Assembly: GCF_042433055.1 (NCBI RefSeq)
Contig: NZ_JBHLWB010000004.1
Location: 62,001 to 126,000 of the forward strand
Length of the DNA stretch: 64,000 nucleotides
From: Gallibacterium trehalosifermentans
GTDB lineage: Bacteria; Pseudomonadota; Gammaproteobacteria; Enterobacterales; Pasteurellaceae
Direction: 5' to 3'
Every line of letters begins with the position of its first letter. Position 1 is the first letter of the stretch. The position numbers and the translations under genes were made by a program. Under the pieces are notes generated by a model that was not told the origin of the DNA, did no database searches, and was given only the letters and a program-made list of their open reading frames with translations. Positions 9,422-18,331 of this stretch are shown here, in pieces.

Positions 9422-10180
9422 ATGTCGGACGTTTTCCACTTAGGTCTTAAGAAAAGTGATTTGGACGGAGCAACGTTAGCTATTGTACCAGGTGCGCCTG
9501 AACGTGTACCTGTGATTGCGAAACAGCTAGAAAATCCGAAATTTTTAGTTTCAACCAGAGAGTTTACTTCTTGGTTAGGCTATTTAAATGGTAAAGCAGT
9601 TGTTGTGTGTTCAACAGGTATTGGTGGACCATCTGTGTCTATTGCCGTAGAAGAGCTTGCGCAATTAGGGGTAACAACATTCTTGCGTATTGGCACAACG
9701 GGTGCAATTCAACCAGAAATCAATGTTGGTGATGTATTAATTACCACTGGTGCAGTACGTTTAGATGGGGCAAGCCAGCACTTTGCACCATTAGAATATC
9801 CAGCAGTAGCAAATTTTGAATGTACTACTGCATTGTATCGTGCTGCACAAGAGGTAAATCCGAATAAAACTTATGTCGGCATTACTGCTTCTTCTGATAC
9901 TTTCTATCCAGGACAAGAGCGTTACGATACCTATTCTGGTAAAGTGTGGCGCCATTTCCAAGGTTCATTAAAACAGTGGCAAGAACTCAATGTGATGAAT
10001 TTTGAAATGGAATCTGCAACTTTGTTTACTATGTGTTCTGCTTTAGGATTGTGTGCAGGAATGGTGGCGGGAGCGATTGTTAATCGTACACAACAAGAAA
10101 TTCCAAATGAAGAGACGATGAAAGCAACAGAAGAAAATGCGATCAAAATTGTAGTGAAAGCCGCAAGTTATTTATTGTAA
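9422..10180 (+). CDS. udp: Uridine phosphorylase
   Basis: Phosphorolysis of uridine to uracil and ribose-1-phosphate in pyrimidine salvage. The 252-residue protein has the normal length and near-identity to the enterobacterial enzyme: SDVFHLGLKKSDLDGATLAI, the phosphate-binding GIGGPSVSIAVEEL, LRIGTTGAIQP, SSDTFYPGQERYDTYSG and the substrate site NFEMESATLFTM. AAGGAGGGC precedes the ATG, a very strong ribosome site. It follows asnC by 19 bases and ends at the terminator at 10263. It complements the nupC-deoCBD salvage set further right. Confidence 0.97.
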   Translation: MSDVFHLGLKKSDLDGATLAIVPGAPERVPVIAKQLENPKFLVSTREFTSWLGYLNGKAVVVCSTGIGGPSVSIAVEELAQLGVTTFLRIGTTGAIQPEINVGDVLITTGAVRLDGASQHFAPLEYPAVANFECTTALYRAAQEVNPNKTYVGITASSDTFYPGQERYDTYSGKVWRHFQGSLKQWQELNVMNFEMESATLFTMCSALGLCAGMVAGAIVNRTQQEIPNEETMKATEENAIKIVVKAASYLL

Positions 10181-10262
10181 TTTGATCATAAATGTATATT
10201 TTTAAATCTCCTTATAACCCTTTTAATGAAAGGCTAAAATAGTTGTTAAAAGAGAGAATATA

Positions 10263-10298
10263 CTTAAAGCCTGATAATTCAAGGCTTTAAGTTTTTTT
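10263..10298 (+). terminator. Intrinsic terminator of udp, overlapping the end of the APE operon
   Basis: Perfect 10-bp stem CTTAAAGCCT / AGGCTTTAAG (10263-10272 with 10282-10291) and a run of seven T. The TAA stop of the convergent exporter gene (10287-10289) lies inside the right arm of the stem. On the minus strand no T run follows, so it serves udp. Confidence 0.9.
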
Positions 10299-12593
10299 TA
10301 TATTTAACACCAATGGAATAAAAATAAATACGCAACTGATGCCAACACATAACACGCTGGCAAAACTGACTAAGGCTTTGGTTTCGCTTAATGTGAGCAA
10401 GCCGAAAGAGAGCAACGTGGTTAACGCAGAAAGCCAAATTGCCAAAAATGAGAGGCTGGTTTCTTTGTTGCTTTCTATATTCGCTTGCTTGTCTGTTTGA
10501 GCTTTCGCCATAAAGACCCCATAATCAATCCCCATTCCAAGCAATAGCATTAAGGCTAACGCACTAAAGAGGTTGAAATATTGCCCTGTGAGGGTGAGTG
10601 TAGCGGTGGCAAGGCTCATTGCTAACACCAAAACCGCAACTATCGCCAACGCTTTTCGCCACGTTAAACACCAACTAAGCAGAATAAACACGATGACAAC
10701 ACTCACCAGTAAAATGTGCAAAATATGCACTCGGGTTTGTTGAAAGAGATCGCTCCATTCTTGGGTGATATTGTGGTAGCTGATATTTTCCGACTGTGCC
10801 GCAAGGGCGTTGGCAAGTTGGCTGTCGCTTTTGGTTAGTGGTATTAAGAGATAATGTTTGCCTTGATGTTGTTGGTATAATTCACGAAAGAGCTTGCCCA
10901 CCTCGCCTTGTAAAAAATCGGCAAAACTGACCGTTTGCTGAGGATATTTGTCGATAATCTCTTCGCTTAATTCATTCAGTTGTGGCAAGAGTGCAGTCAA
11001 AGTGCGGTCTATTTGTTGATAATTTTGCTGTTGTTGTTCAATCGGTTGAATATAATTTTCCAGCTGAAGTGCAGGTTGTAGTGCGGTGCGGTAGGCTGGC
11101 TGTTGTAATAACTGCATTAATGTGTAGCTATTTGCTAATAAATCGTTAAGATTGTCCGCTTGCACAATAAAATATTGCAGTTCGTTATGTTGTTGTAACA
11201 CTTGGCTTATTATCTGTTCATCTTGTAACAGAGCAGGATCTCGGCTTTGTAGCAGGCGTACGTCATCATTAATCTGAATTCGGCTTACCAACAATAACGA
11301 AAGCATAAACAGAAGCAAGGTGAACGCTCGCAGCCAGCGTTGTGTTTGCCACTGTTGCAGATATCCCATTATCACCGCAGGATAACGGAATGTGAGCGGT
11401 TTTATTCGCACTGTCAAGCAGGGATAGGCGAGCATCACGGTAAATAATGCACCAAATAGCCCGAAAATCGCAAAAACTGCCATCTGTTGCAGGATTGCCA
11501 ATGGCACAAACAGCATTACTCCATAGCAAAGTGCGGTGGTAATAAAGGCAATAATTAACGGCACTTTCAACCCATTTAATGGGGGGGATTGTAGGTGAGT
11601 TGATTTATTGCTGGCGTAAAAACGTTTCACTAGAAAATGCAGACTATAGTCGGTAGAGACACCAATCAAACAGCTGCTTAAGCCTAGTGTAAGCAGGTGA
11701 ATTTCGCCAAACCACCACCAAGTCGCCAGTGTGCCAAATAACATTGCGGTGAAAAGCGAACTTGTTAGTAATAAAAAGGGGTAAAGGCTGCGGAATACCA
11801 GTAGTAATAACAGGATAATGCCAAGCAGTGAACCTGTGCCGATAATGGTAATGTCTCGCTCGACACTTTCGGCGGCCGCGTGGCTAAAAAATAATGCCCC
11901 TCTGCGGTAAATATTGATCTCGTTTTTTGCTGTGAGCTGCGTGGTAATTTGATTGATTTTTTCGACTAACTCGGCTTTTTCATTAAGATCTTGAGCGTTG
12001 GTTTTTGCTCGAATTAGCAGATAAAAATCATCTTGATATTTGACATAAAGCCAGCCGTTATCACTTTGTAGCCGTTGTTTTTGTTGTAGTAATTGTTGGC
12101 GAGTGAGCAGCAGTGGATCTTGTGCTAACTCCTGCAGCGATACACCTGCTACGGGCGAATAAAGTTGCGATTGAATGTAGGTAAAATAATGTGCTGGATC
12201 AGTGAGTGCCGCTTTTAGGCTAGGCGTTAATAACATTGCCCGATGATGAAAAAAGTATTGCTGCCACGCTGTCTGTTGTGCGGTGTCTTGGGCTTGAATA
12301 TCATAGAGTTTTGCGAGCTGTGAAAGCTGTTGAACAAACTCGCCTGCCGCCTGTTGTGCCGCTGCCAGCGTTTTTGCTTTTACCAGCCAAAGAAGCGAAT
12401 CATTAACCGCACTTGATAACTGCTTATCCACTTCCGTTGGCACAGTGTGGCTTTGCCCTAAAAGGGCGGTCAAATTTCCTTCAATTTTGATTTGATCGCT
12501 ATTTTTTATCAACACCGCAAGGCTTAATAAGACACACGCCAACCAAATCAGCAGATGGATTTTATTCTGCGTTAAACCAAATTTGCTGTTCAT
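10287..12593 (-). CDS. apeM: MMPL/RND-type lipid exporter of the aryl polyene cluster
   Basis: Large inner-membrane protein, 768 residues, with RND layout. TM1 is at residues 13-30, a periplasmic domain runs to about 235, a block of five or six TM helices spans about 240-400, TM7 lies near 415-435 followed by a second periplasmic domain, and five TM helices close the protein from about 640. DYSLHFL and GIDYGVFMAKAQ are typical of MMPL proteins that move lipids across the inner membrane. As the last gene of the operon it is inferred to export the aryl polyene lipid. It starts 32 bases inside the LolA-like gene. The symbol rests on order and family. Confidence 0.85.
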   Translation of the reverse strand: MNSKFGLTQNKIHLLIWLACVLLSLAVLIKNSDQIKIEGNLTALLGQSHTVPTEVDKQLSSAVNDSLLWLVKAKTLAAAQQAAGEFVQQLSQLAKLYDIQAQDTAQQTAWQQYFFHHRAMLLTPSLKAALTDPAHYFTYIQSQLYSPVAGVSLQELAQDPLLLTRQQLLQQKQRLQSDNGWLYVKYQDDFYLLIRAKTNAQDLNEKAELVEKINQITTQLTAKNEINIYRRGALFFSHAAAESVERDITIIGTGSLLGIILLLLLVFRSLYPFLLLTSSLFTAMLFGTLATWWWFGEIHLLTLGLSSCLIGVSTDYSLHFLVKRFYASNKSTHLQSPPLNGLKVPLIIAFITTALCYGVMLFVPLAILQQMAVFAIFGLFGALFTVMLAYPCLTVRIKPLTFRYPAVIMGYLQQWQTQRWLRAFTLLLFMLSLLLVSRIQINDDVRLLQSRDPALLQDEQIISQVLQQHNELQYFIVQADNLNDLLANSYTLMQLLQQPAYRTALQPALQLENYIQPIEQQQQNYQQIDRTLTALLPQLNELSEEIIDKYPQQTVSFADFLQGEVGKLFRELYQQHQGKHYLLIPLTKSDSQLANALAAQSENISYHNITQEWSDLFQQTRVHILHILLVSVVIVFILLSWCLTWRKALAIVAVLVLAMSLATATLTLTGQYFNLFSALALMLLLGMGIDYGVFMAKAQTDKQANIESNKETSLSFLAIWLSALTTLLSFGLLTLSETKALVSFASVLCVGISCVFIFIPLVLNIKKT

Positions 12594-13200
12594 TGCTCAA
12601 TTTTTCTAGTTGCTGGCACTGCTCAAATTGTAACAGAGTTTGATCTTGCTGTTTATCAAGGATCGTTAGGCTTTCAATATGACGATCTCCTCGCAAGCTG
12701 ATCTGGCTAAAAAGCAGGTTAAGCGGTGCTTGTTTCGGTACTAAGACCAATGACCATTGTGCTGATTTTGCCTCTAATTCCGTTATCTCAAAATGGTTCG
12801 GAATGGCATTAAAATCCCCTTGAAACAGTGAGAAAAGCAGGCGAGTAATATGGAAAAGTTGCGGTTGATCTTTTTCGTAAATCACCTGTTTTTGTTGCTG
12901 AATAATTTGAATGAGCTTATCTGCGGCAAGGGCGGTCATCTGTTCAAAAGGTTGTTGTTGCAACAAAGCGATCCCTTGCTTTTGATCCAACCACATTTTG
13001 CCTGAGGCATTTAACGGCTTTTTCAACCCTGTTAAAAAGCGTTGTTGGCTAAATTGGCAACGCATTGTCGCAGGAATGGCTAATCGATTTACAATCTGTG
13101 CTAATGTCTGCTGTTGTGTTTGAGCCGCTTGTGCAGCTTGAGTAACGATGCCTAAACTTAATAACAAACCGATCAGCAGCCAAGAAAAATATTTTCGCAT
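12562..13200 (-). CDS. apeL: LolA-like periplasmic lipid/lipoprotein carrier of the APE cluster
   Basis: 212 residues with a cleavable signal peptide (about 1-25: KYFSWLLIGLLLSLGIV, then AQA). The rest has a LolA/LolB-type half-barrel pattern: RFLTGLKKPLNASGKMWLDQ and GIALLQQQPFEQMTALAADK resemble outer-membrane lipoprotein carrier proteins. The likely role is to carry the APE lipid through the periplasm from the MMPL exporter toward the DUF3261 lipoprotein at the outer membrane. This is inferred from cluster context. It begins 9 bases after the thioesterase gene. Confidence 0.8.
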   Translation of the reverse strand: MRKYFSWLLIGLLLSLGIVTQAAQAAQTQQQTLAQIVNRLAIPATMRCQFSQQRFLTGLKKPLNASGKMWLDQKQGIALLQQQPFEQMTALAADKLIQIIQQQKQVIYEKDQPQLFHITRLLFSLFQGDFNAIPNHFEITELEAKSAQWSLVLVPKQAPLNLLFSQISLRGDRHIESLTILDKQQDQTLLQFEQCQQLEKLSNEQQIWFNAE

Positions 13201-13209
13201 AAACGCTCC

Positions 13210-13644
13210 TTAATTTGCCAAAAATGACCGCACTTTTTGCTGAAAGCAGTCAGGGGTAACAAATTGCAAATGCCGCTCGCCCACTGCCACTACCGCTTGC
13301 ATACTGCTTGCTTTACACAAAATTTTCTGACTTTGCTTATCAAAAAAAGTAAAGCGGATATGAACCCGATTTTCATATTCCAATAATGCCGCCTCTACAT
13401 CAAATTGCTGATCAAGCACTATCGGCTGGATATATTTAATCTCTGCTTTGATAATCGGGAATTGGTAGCCTCGCTTGATCATTTCGGCATAACCATAACC
13501 GATATGATTAAATAAGGCTTCTCTGGCTTGCTCAATAAACTGCCAATACCGCCCGTGCCACACCACTTGCATAATATCAAGATCTTGAAAAGCAGGCTGG
13601 CAGGCAACTCGTACGCTGATTAATGCTGGCTGTTTTGCTGACAT
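13210..13644 (-). CDS. apeK: Acyl-CoA/ACP thioesterase, 4HBT hotdog family
   Basis: 144-residue single hotdog domain. DLDIMQVVWHGRYWQFIEQA near residues 22-41 is the 4-hydroxybenzoyl-CoA thioesterase signature, with the conserved Asp and the WH(G/N)RY block. In APE clusters such an enzyme is thought to release or edit acyl chains. A Haemophilus-type uptake signal with full AT extension lies at 13227-13235, inside the 3' end of this gene. A GGAGGGCG ribosome site precedes the start, 9 bases after the gene upstream. Confidence 0.85.
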   Translation of the reverse strand: MSAKQPALISVRVACQPAFQDLDIMQVVWHGRYWQFIEQAREALFNHIGYGYAEMIKRGYQFPIIKAEIKYIQPIVLDQQFDVEAALLEYENRVHIRFTFFDKQSQKILCKASSMQAVVAVGERHLQFVTPDCFQQKVRSFLAN

Positions 13645-13653
13645 TCGCCCTCC

Positions 13654-15333
13654 TTATTTGTGCCAAAAATTAAAAAAGTTAAACCACTCAAGGGGCGATT
13701 TTAAGCAGTAATAGGTTAATCGCTCCACATAGTGTTGAATATAAGGTACTATCGCCTGTTCACGCTGCTGGCGTGGCAGCTGGATATTTTTTGCAAATGG
13801 CTCAATATAAATATCAAATCGCCCCTCTTGCGCTGGGTTTCTCAAGGCAAAAAGTAAAAAGACTGGCACTTTCAGCAGATGAGCAAGAATATAAGGCCCG
13901 TGCGGAAAATAGGCAGGCTGACCGAGAAAATCCACTTGGCTTTGGTTGCTCTTTTGGCTTTCGTTTGGCGAAGTGCGGTCGCCGACCAAGACAATGGTAT
14001 GCCCTTGCTGAACACGCTCTTGTAGCAATAACAAGGTGGCAGGCGAAATCGCATCAACTTGCAATACTTCAAGTTGATCTTGGTTGCTCTGCTGTTGTTG
14101 GATTAATTGATTAAACCGTACAGCGTGCTTGGTGAATACTAACGCTGTGATTTTTAAATCGGTAATTCGAGAACCCAACGCGCGGCTTAGCTCTAAATCA
14201 CCTAAGTGCGAGCCAATAATCAATCCGCCTTTGAGCTGTTCACAATCAAACTCTTCGGGTGTGTGGAAATTTAAATCTGCTGCGCTAATTTCACCTCGCC
14301 ACGCAATCAGTTTATTTAGCATCGATTCGGCAAAATAGCTCAAATGGTTAAAACTGGTTAATGCTACCTGCTGATTGAGCGGTAAATGTTGCTGTTTGGC
14401 ATAATGTTGTACGTTCTGCAAATAGGCTTCTGAGGCTTGGCGATGCGTACGAGAAAATAGCCAGTAATATAAAATCACTGGTTTAAGTAGCAGTCTAAAG
14501 CCTTTTCTACCCAGTAGGGAATAAATGGCTAATAGTGTACGAATACCAATTATTGAGCCTGTTTCTTGCATTTTTGACCAATGGGGCTGAGCCGATTTTT
14601 GTGCGGTTTTACGCATTAACAGCGAAGGAATGCGATACCAAAATTGCAATAACAGACGGCAGTGCATTCGGCTTAACCGCAAGTTATCATAAAGTTGATC
14701 AAAATGCGAAATGCCGTCAGCAGGATAAATCACTTGGCTTGGTATAAAATGGACTTGGCGATAATGCCAGTAATATTGCACTATAATTTCAATATCAAAA
14801 TCCATTTTGTTGCCGATAAAGTGATTGCGGATCAGGGCTAATGTGTGGCTCACAGGATAAACACGAAAGCCGCACATACTGTCTTTAATCTGTAATGACA
14901 GGGTTTCGAGCCAGACCCAAAAATGGGTTAAATATCGCCCATAATAGCGAGCTTTTGGCACAGATTCATCAAAAATAGGATTGGCAGAGACTAAGGTTTC
15001 GGGGTGATCTTTGGCATAACTCAATAGCTTTTCAATATCGCTAAGTTGATGCTGGCCGTCAGCATCGACTTGCAAGGCGTGGCTGAATCCGTGAATTTCT
15101 GCGAGATACAGGGCGGTTTTAATTGCCCCACCTTTGCCACAATTTTGTGAATGGCGATGTAAAATCAGGTTAAAGTGCGGTTGTAATTGTGCTAATTTTT
15201 CTGCCGTTTCGGCATTTGAACCGTCATCAATCACAATAATCGGATAGGAATAAGCCTGCAGTTTCGCTAACACCGCTTCAATAAACTTGCCGTGATTATA
15301 ACAAGGAACAATAAAACAAGGGCGGAAATTCAT
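13654..15333 (-). CDS. apeJ: Fusion of family 2 glycosyltransferase and LpxL-like acyltransferase
   Basis: 559 residues, two domains. Residues about 5-235 form a GT-A glycosyltransferase: FIVPCYNHGKFI, VIDDGSNAETA, CGKGGAIKTAL and VDADGQHQ supply the nucleotide-sugar and metal-binding Asp residues. Residues about 290-555 resemble LpxL/HtrB lysophospholipid acyltransferases, with the HX4E motif in GSHLGDLELSRALG near 376 and a later VGDRTSPNE block. The pair probably adds a sugar and an acyl chain to the polyene. Such fusions are usual in APE clusters, so this is not an assembly error. Carries two uptake signals (13971, 15173). Confidence 0.88.
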   Translation of the reverse strand: MNFRPCFIVPCYNHGKFIEAVLAKLQAYSYPIIVIDDGSNAETAEKLAQLQPHFNLILHRHSQNCGKGGAIKTALYLAEIHGFSHALQVDADGQHQLSDIEKLLSYAKDHPETLVSANPIFDESVPKARYYGRYLTHFWVWLETLSLQIKDSMCGFRVYPVSHTLALIRNHFIGNKMDFDIEIIVQYYWHYRQVHFIPSQVIYPADGISHFDQLYDNLRLSRMHCRLLLQFWYRIPSLLMRKTAQKSAQPHWSKMQETGSIIGIRTLLAIYSLLGRKGFRLLLKPVILYYWLFSRTHRQASEAYLQNVQHYAKQQHLPLNQQVALTSFNHLSYFAESMLNKLIAWRGEISAADLNFHTPEEFDCEQLKGGLIIGSHLGDLELSRALGSRITDLKITALVFTKHAVRFNQLIQQQQSNQDQLEVLQVDAISPATLLLLQERVQQGHTIVLVGDRTSPNESQKSNQSQVDFLGQPAYFPHGPYILAHLLKVPVFLLFALRNPAQEGRFDIYIEPFAKNIQLPRQQREQAIVPYIQHYVERLTYYCLKSPLEWFNFFNFWHK

Positions 15334-15343
15334 TTGCTGTTAC

Positions 15344-15691
15344 TCACTCTGATTTCAGGATAAAAATGCCACTGCTCATCACTTTTTCTGCCTGTTGCCA
15401 CTTAAAGTCGAGGCGTTTTTGCTCGGGGTAATACTGCACTGATAATAACACCTTGCTTTCAGGTAAAATCGGCTGTTGATATTTAATTTGGCGAATAGTG
15501 GCTTGGCTTAATGACAAGGCAAAAAACTGCTGAACAAACTGATGCACTAACCCAAGTTGCACCACGCCAGCGAGCAAGGCAAAACTCGGGAAATGCCCTG
15601 CAAAATAGGGATAATCGCCACGAAAATCACACTCAAGACTAAATGCGGTCTCTGATTGGCTGATTAGCTGATATGGTGGTTTGATAATCAT
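15344..15691 (-). CDS. apeI: FabZ/ApeI-type 3-hydroxyacyl-ACP dehydratase
   Basis: 115-residue hotdog protein with GHFPSFALLAGVVQLGLVHQ near residues 32-51, the FabZ/FabA catalytic helix. The His of GHFP is present. The usual catalytic Glu/Asp of the helix is not evident (VVQLGL), as seen in APE dehydratases that need a partner subunit. In characterised clusters ApeI works with ApeP to make the trans double bond each cycle. It overlaps the AMP-ligase gene by 4 bases. Confidence 0.83.
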   Translation of the reverse strand: MIIKPPYQLISQSETAFSLECDFRGDYPYFAGHFPSFALLAGVVQLGLVHQFVQQFFALSLSQATIRQIKYQQPILPESKVLLSVQYYPEQKRLDFKWQQAEKVMSSGIFILKSE

Positions 15692-17133
15692 ACAAATAAC
15701 TGCTCCAGTTGTTTAATATTTAACTTGCCTTGTTCGTTTAACGGCATAAATTCAACTAATCGAATACGACGAGGCAAGGCGATAAGCTCAATATGATTGC
15801 GTAAATGGTTACGCAATAAATTTAATGCGGCTTTACTTGATAACTCGGTGAACTCTGGCGACAACACCACCACTAACCCGATGCTATCACGGTGTGCTTC
15901 GCTAATAACTAGGGCTTTTACTTCGCTAATTTCAGGCAGTTGTAAGGCTAAATGCTCAATTTGCGTCAGCGAGACCCGTTTATCCGCAATTTTCGCCACC
16001 CGATCCGCTCGCCCTAATAACTCAAAGCCACAAGCGGTGAGATTGACCCGATCTTCCATTGCATACCAGCTATTTTGTGGCAGAAGTGGCGATAAAATCG
16101 CAAGGCAGCCGTTCGCATTTTTTTGCACCTCAATGCCATTCAGTGCAAGCCAATCCTCACTTGGGAAATATTTATAGGCTATCGCCCCTGTTTCACTGGA
16201 GCCATAAAACTCCATTAATGGGCAATTTAGATAACTTTTCGCTTTTTCACCAACGGCAAGCGGTAATTTTCCACCTGAAGAATAGACCACTCGTGCCGTA
16301 GGGTAGCTGAGTTTGTCATCTAAAAAACGTAAAAATGCAGGGCTACTAATTAACGCATAAGGCAGGCTAATTTTGCTTAATTGCTCTGGCATAATTAAGC
16401 TGTAATCCCAAAACGGCATTCGCAACACTAAAGGGAAAAACAGGCGGTACATCAAACCGAGCAGATGGTTATGATTCACAGTGGAATACATCACCGCCCC
16501 TTGCAATCGCTCTGCAAGCAAGTCATATTCAATCGCTATTTGCCGATCAAAAAGGGCAAAATATTTATCAATCATTTTAGGTGTGCCAGTGCTACCTGAG
16601 GTGAAGAGATATAAATCAGGGTTTTCTAGATCAACCGCTTGTGCATTAATCTTGTCGTTAGCTTGCAATAAGCCATCGATTTGTTCAAGACTGAGCGGTT
16701 TGTGTGCAGAAATTTGATGAAAATAGACCGCACTTATCCCCTCGTTTTCCACTTGATTGCTCAATGATTCATTATCGGTCAATAACAGTGAAAAGTGCGG
16801 TTGAATATCAGCAAGATGTTCTGCGGTTTGTAAAGAAGGCAGAATAATTTTTCGCTGGCAGTGAGCTAACGCTAACAAGGCACAGACCATCAAAAAGCCA
16901 CTTTTAAATACTAACGCAACCTGTTTATCTGTCGGTCTATTGTTTAATATTTGGACAAAATAAGCAGTATGCAGACGTAAATCTTGCCAAGTATAGTGGT
17001 ATCCATCACCAAGACAGACCAGATGCTGACTGGTTGTATTGCGGTATAATAGATTTTTCAGCGAAATTAATGCTGTTTTATCTTGAATAAATTGTTGGCT
17101 TAATTGTTGTTGTAATTGATCTATTGTCATCAA
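15688..17133 (-). CDS. apeH: Aryl-AMP ligase loading the polyene starter
   Basis: Adenylate-forming enzyme of 481 residues. The ATP P-loop LFTSGSTGTPKM is near residues 172-183, MEFYGSSETGAIAY near 298-311, and the C-terminal hinge region reads LLGRADRVAKIADKRVSL. A C-terminal Lys is available in GKLNIKQLEQL. The homologue in characterised APE systems activates 4-hydroxybenzoate and loads it on an ACP. With no ammonia-lyase gene in this cluster, 4-hydroxybenzoate from chorismate is the likely starter (inference). Starts at one of two adjacent Met. A 36-base gap separates it from the membrane protein gene. Confidence 0.85.
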   Translation of the reverse strand: MMTIDQLQQQLSQQFIQDKTALISLKNLLYRNTTSQHLVCLGDGYHYTWQDLRLHTAYFVQILNNRPTDKQVALVFKSGFLMVCALLALAHCQRKIILPSLQTAEHLADIQPHFSLLLTDNESLSNQVENEGISAVYFHQISAHKPLSLEQIDGLLQANDKINAQAVDLENPDLYLFTSGSTGTPKMIDKYFALFDRQIAIEYDLLAERLQGAVMYSTVNHNHLLGLMYRLFFPLVLRMPFWDYSLIMPEQLSKISLPYALISSPAFLRFLDDKLSYPTARVVYSSGGKLPLAVGEKAKSYLNCPLMEFYGSSETGAIAYKYFPSEDWLALNGIEVQKNANGCLAILSPLLPQNSWYAMEDRVNLTACGFELLGRADRVAKIADKRVSLTQIEHLALQLPEISEVKALVISEAHRDSIGLVVVLSPEFTELSSKAALNLLRNHLRNHIELIALPRRIRLVEFMPLNEQGKLNIKQLEQLFV

Positions 17134-17169
17134 GAGAACCTTTTCTGCCTTTAACCTTTTTTGGTAGGA

Positions 17170-17793
17170 CTATACTCGTTTGGTTAGCCAAAAATGGCGG
17201 ATTAGCCACTCGGTTACAAATAATGTTGCCATCAAAATATAACTAATTACGCCATTGTAGAGTGTCCACAGCGATAAATCGGCAAAAAGTGCGGTATAAA
17301 ATGCCACACTGCCATTTAACACAAAAAACAGACACCACACTTGCGTTACCTTGCGAGTGTAACGAATTGCTTTGACAGGTAACGCTGGCTTTTGCAATCG
17401 AGCAAAATATTCAATCATCGTTATTGGGCGAAAAAGACTAGTAAAAAACACCGTAAATAACAATACATTAATAAACACAGGGTAAAAAAGCAGTGCCTGT
17501 TGGCTATCGAAGACCAACGCCCCAATCGCAAGGGCAACACCAATAAACGCCGAGTAAATGCCAATGCCTTTTAATGTTGCGGCTTGTTGTTGCATCGATA
17601 GATTAGGTGAATGCTCAGGATTGTTGGTTTTAATTTTCACTGTACTGGCAATGAGCATTACACCTCGAAAAATAAATACACATAACACCCCCCAAATTAG
17701 CCATTGCAACTTAATATAATGAGAAGCAACATAAATAAAAAGAGGGTAGAGAATAAAGATGATTGTAAATAAAACAGTAATAACCTTTTTCAC
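17170..17793 (-). CDS. apeG: COG4648-type integral membrane protein of the APE cluster
   Basis: 207 residues, nearly all hydrophobic, with about six TM segments (near 5-22, 30-48, 78-98, 102-118, 150-168 and 175-195). A middle loop MIEYFARLQKPALPVKAIRYTRKVT is shared by COG4648 proteins found in aryl polyene and related clusters. The function is not known. A role in anchoring the synthase at the inner membrane is speculation. A USS core overlaps the coding region at 17287-17295. Confidence 0.75.
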   Translation of the reverse strand: MKKVITVLFTIIFILYPLFIYVASHYIKLQWLIWGVLCVFIFRGVMLIASTVKIKTNNPEHSPNLSMQQQAATLKGIGIYSAFIGVALAIGALVFDSQQALLFYPVFINVLLFTVFFTSLFRPITMIEYFARLQKPALPVKAIRYTRKVTQVWCLFFVLNGSVAFYTALFADLSLWTLYNGVISYILMATLFVTEWLIRHFWLTKRV

Positions 17794-17806
17794 AAAATGT
17801 TATCTG

Positions 17807-18055
17807 TTAGCTTGATTGCTGTAATTTATAGATAACCTCTACAATATCACCAATCGTGCGGACATTTTTAAATTCTGCTGGATTTACTCGTTTTTTGATT
17901 ACATTTTGCAAATGTACAATCAGATCCACCGCATCAATACTGTCCAAATCTAGATCATCTACAATATGTGAATCAAGGGTAACGCTATTCGGATCAATAT
18001 CAAATAACTCAGATAAAAAACCTTTAACCTGTTCAAAAATCTCTGTTTTTTCCAT
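17807..18055 (-). CDS. apeF: Acyl carrier protein, second of a tandem pair
   Basis: 82-residue ACP with a canonical phosphopantetheine site, VDDLDLDSIDAVDLIVHLQ; the modified Ser is near residue 36. The frame allows a start at 18061, but AAGGA is spaced properly from the ATG at 18055. It lies 18 bases downstream of the first ACP. In characterised systems one ACP carries the aryl starter and growing chain. Which of the two does so here cannot be told. The base composition is visibly richer in AT than the flanking APE genes. Confidence 0.87.
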   Translation of the reverse strand: MEKTEIFEQVKGFLSELFDIDPNSVTLDSHIVDDLDLDSIDAVDLIVHLQNVIKKRVNPAEFKNVRTIGDIVEVIYKLQQSS

Positions 18056-18073
18056 TATCATTATTCCTTGTTG

Positions 18074-18331
18074 TTATTCTTGATTGCTGCGAATAAAGTC
18101 AGCCAATGTTTTTACTGAATAAAAATGTTTATGTACATCATCGCTTTCGGGGTTTAACTGAATATTAAATGTGTTTTTTATTGCCAACCCCAACTCAAGG
18201 GCATCAATAGAATCCAAACCTAAACCCTCGTTAAATAACGGTGCGTCCGTTTCAATATCATCAACGGTCAATTCTTCTAAATTTAATGAAGAAATAATCA
18301 ATTGCTTAATTTGATTTTCTAAAGTTGTCAT
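18074..18331 (-). CDS. apeE: Acyl carrier protein, first of a tandem pair
   Basis: 85-residue ACP with the attachment motif EGLGLDSIDALELGLAIK; Ser near residue 40. Acidic helices around it and the length are typical. It overlaps the stop of the acyltransferase gene by one base and is followed by the second ACP. The two are clearly different proteins, not a recent duplication, as only the DSID core is shared. Confidence 0.87.
   Translation of the reverse strand: MTTLENQIKQLIISSLNLEELTVDDIETDAPLFNEGLGLDSIDALELGLAIKNTFNIQLNPESDDVHKHFYSVKTLADFIRSNQE

Noticed and set aside
13773..16717. Several plus-strand frames opposite the APE genes (13773, 14129, 14535, 15797, 16059, 16481)
   Set aside because: All are antisense to strong domain-bearing genes and show low-complexity, Ser/Arg-rich translations typical of shadow frames.
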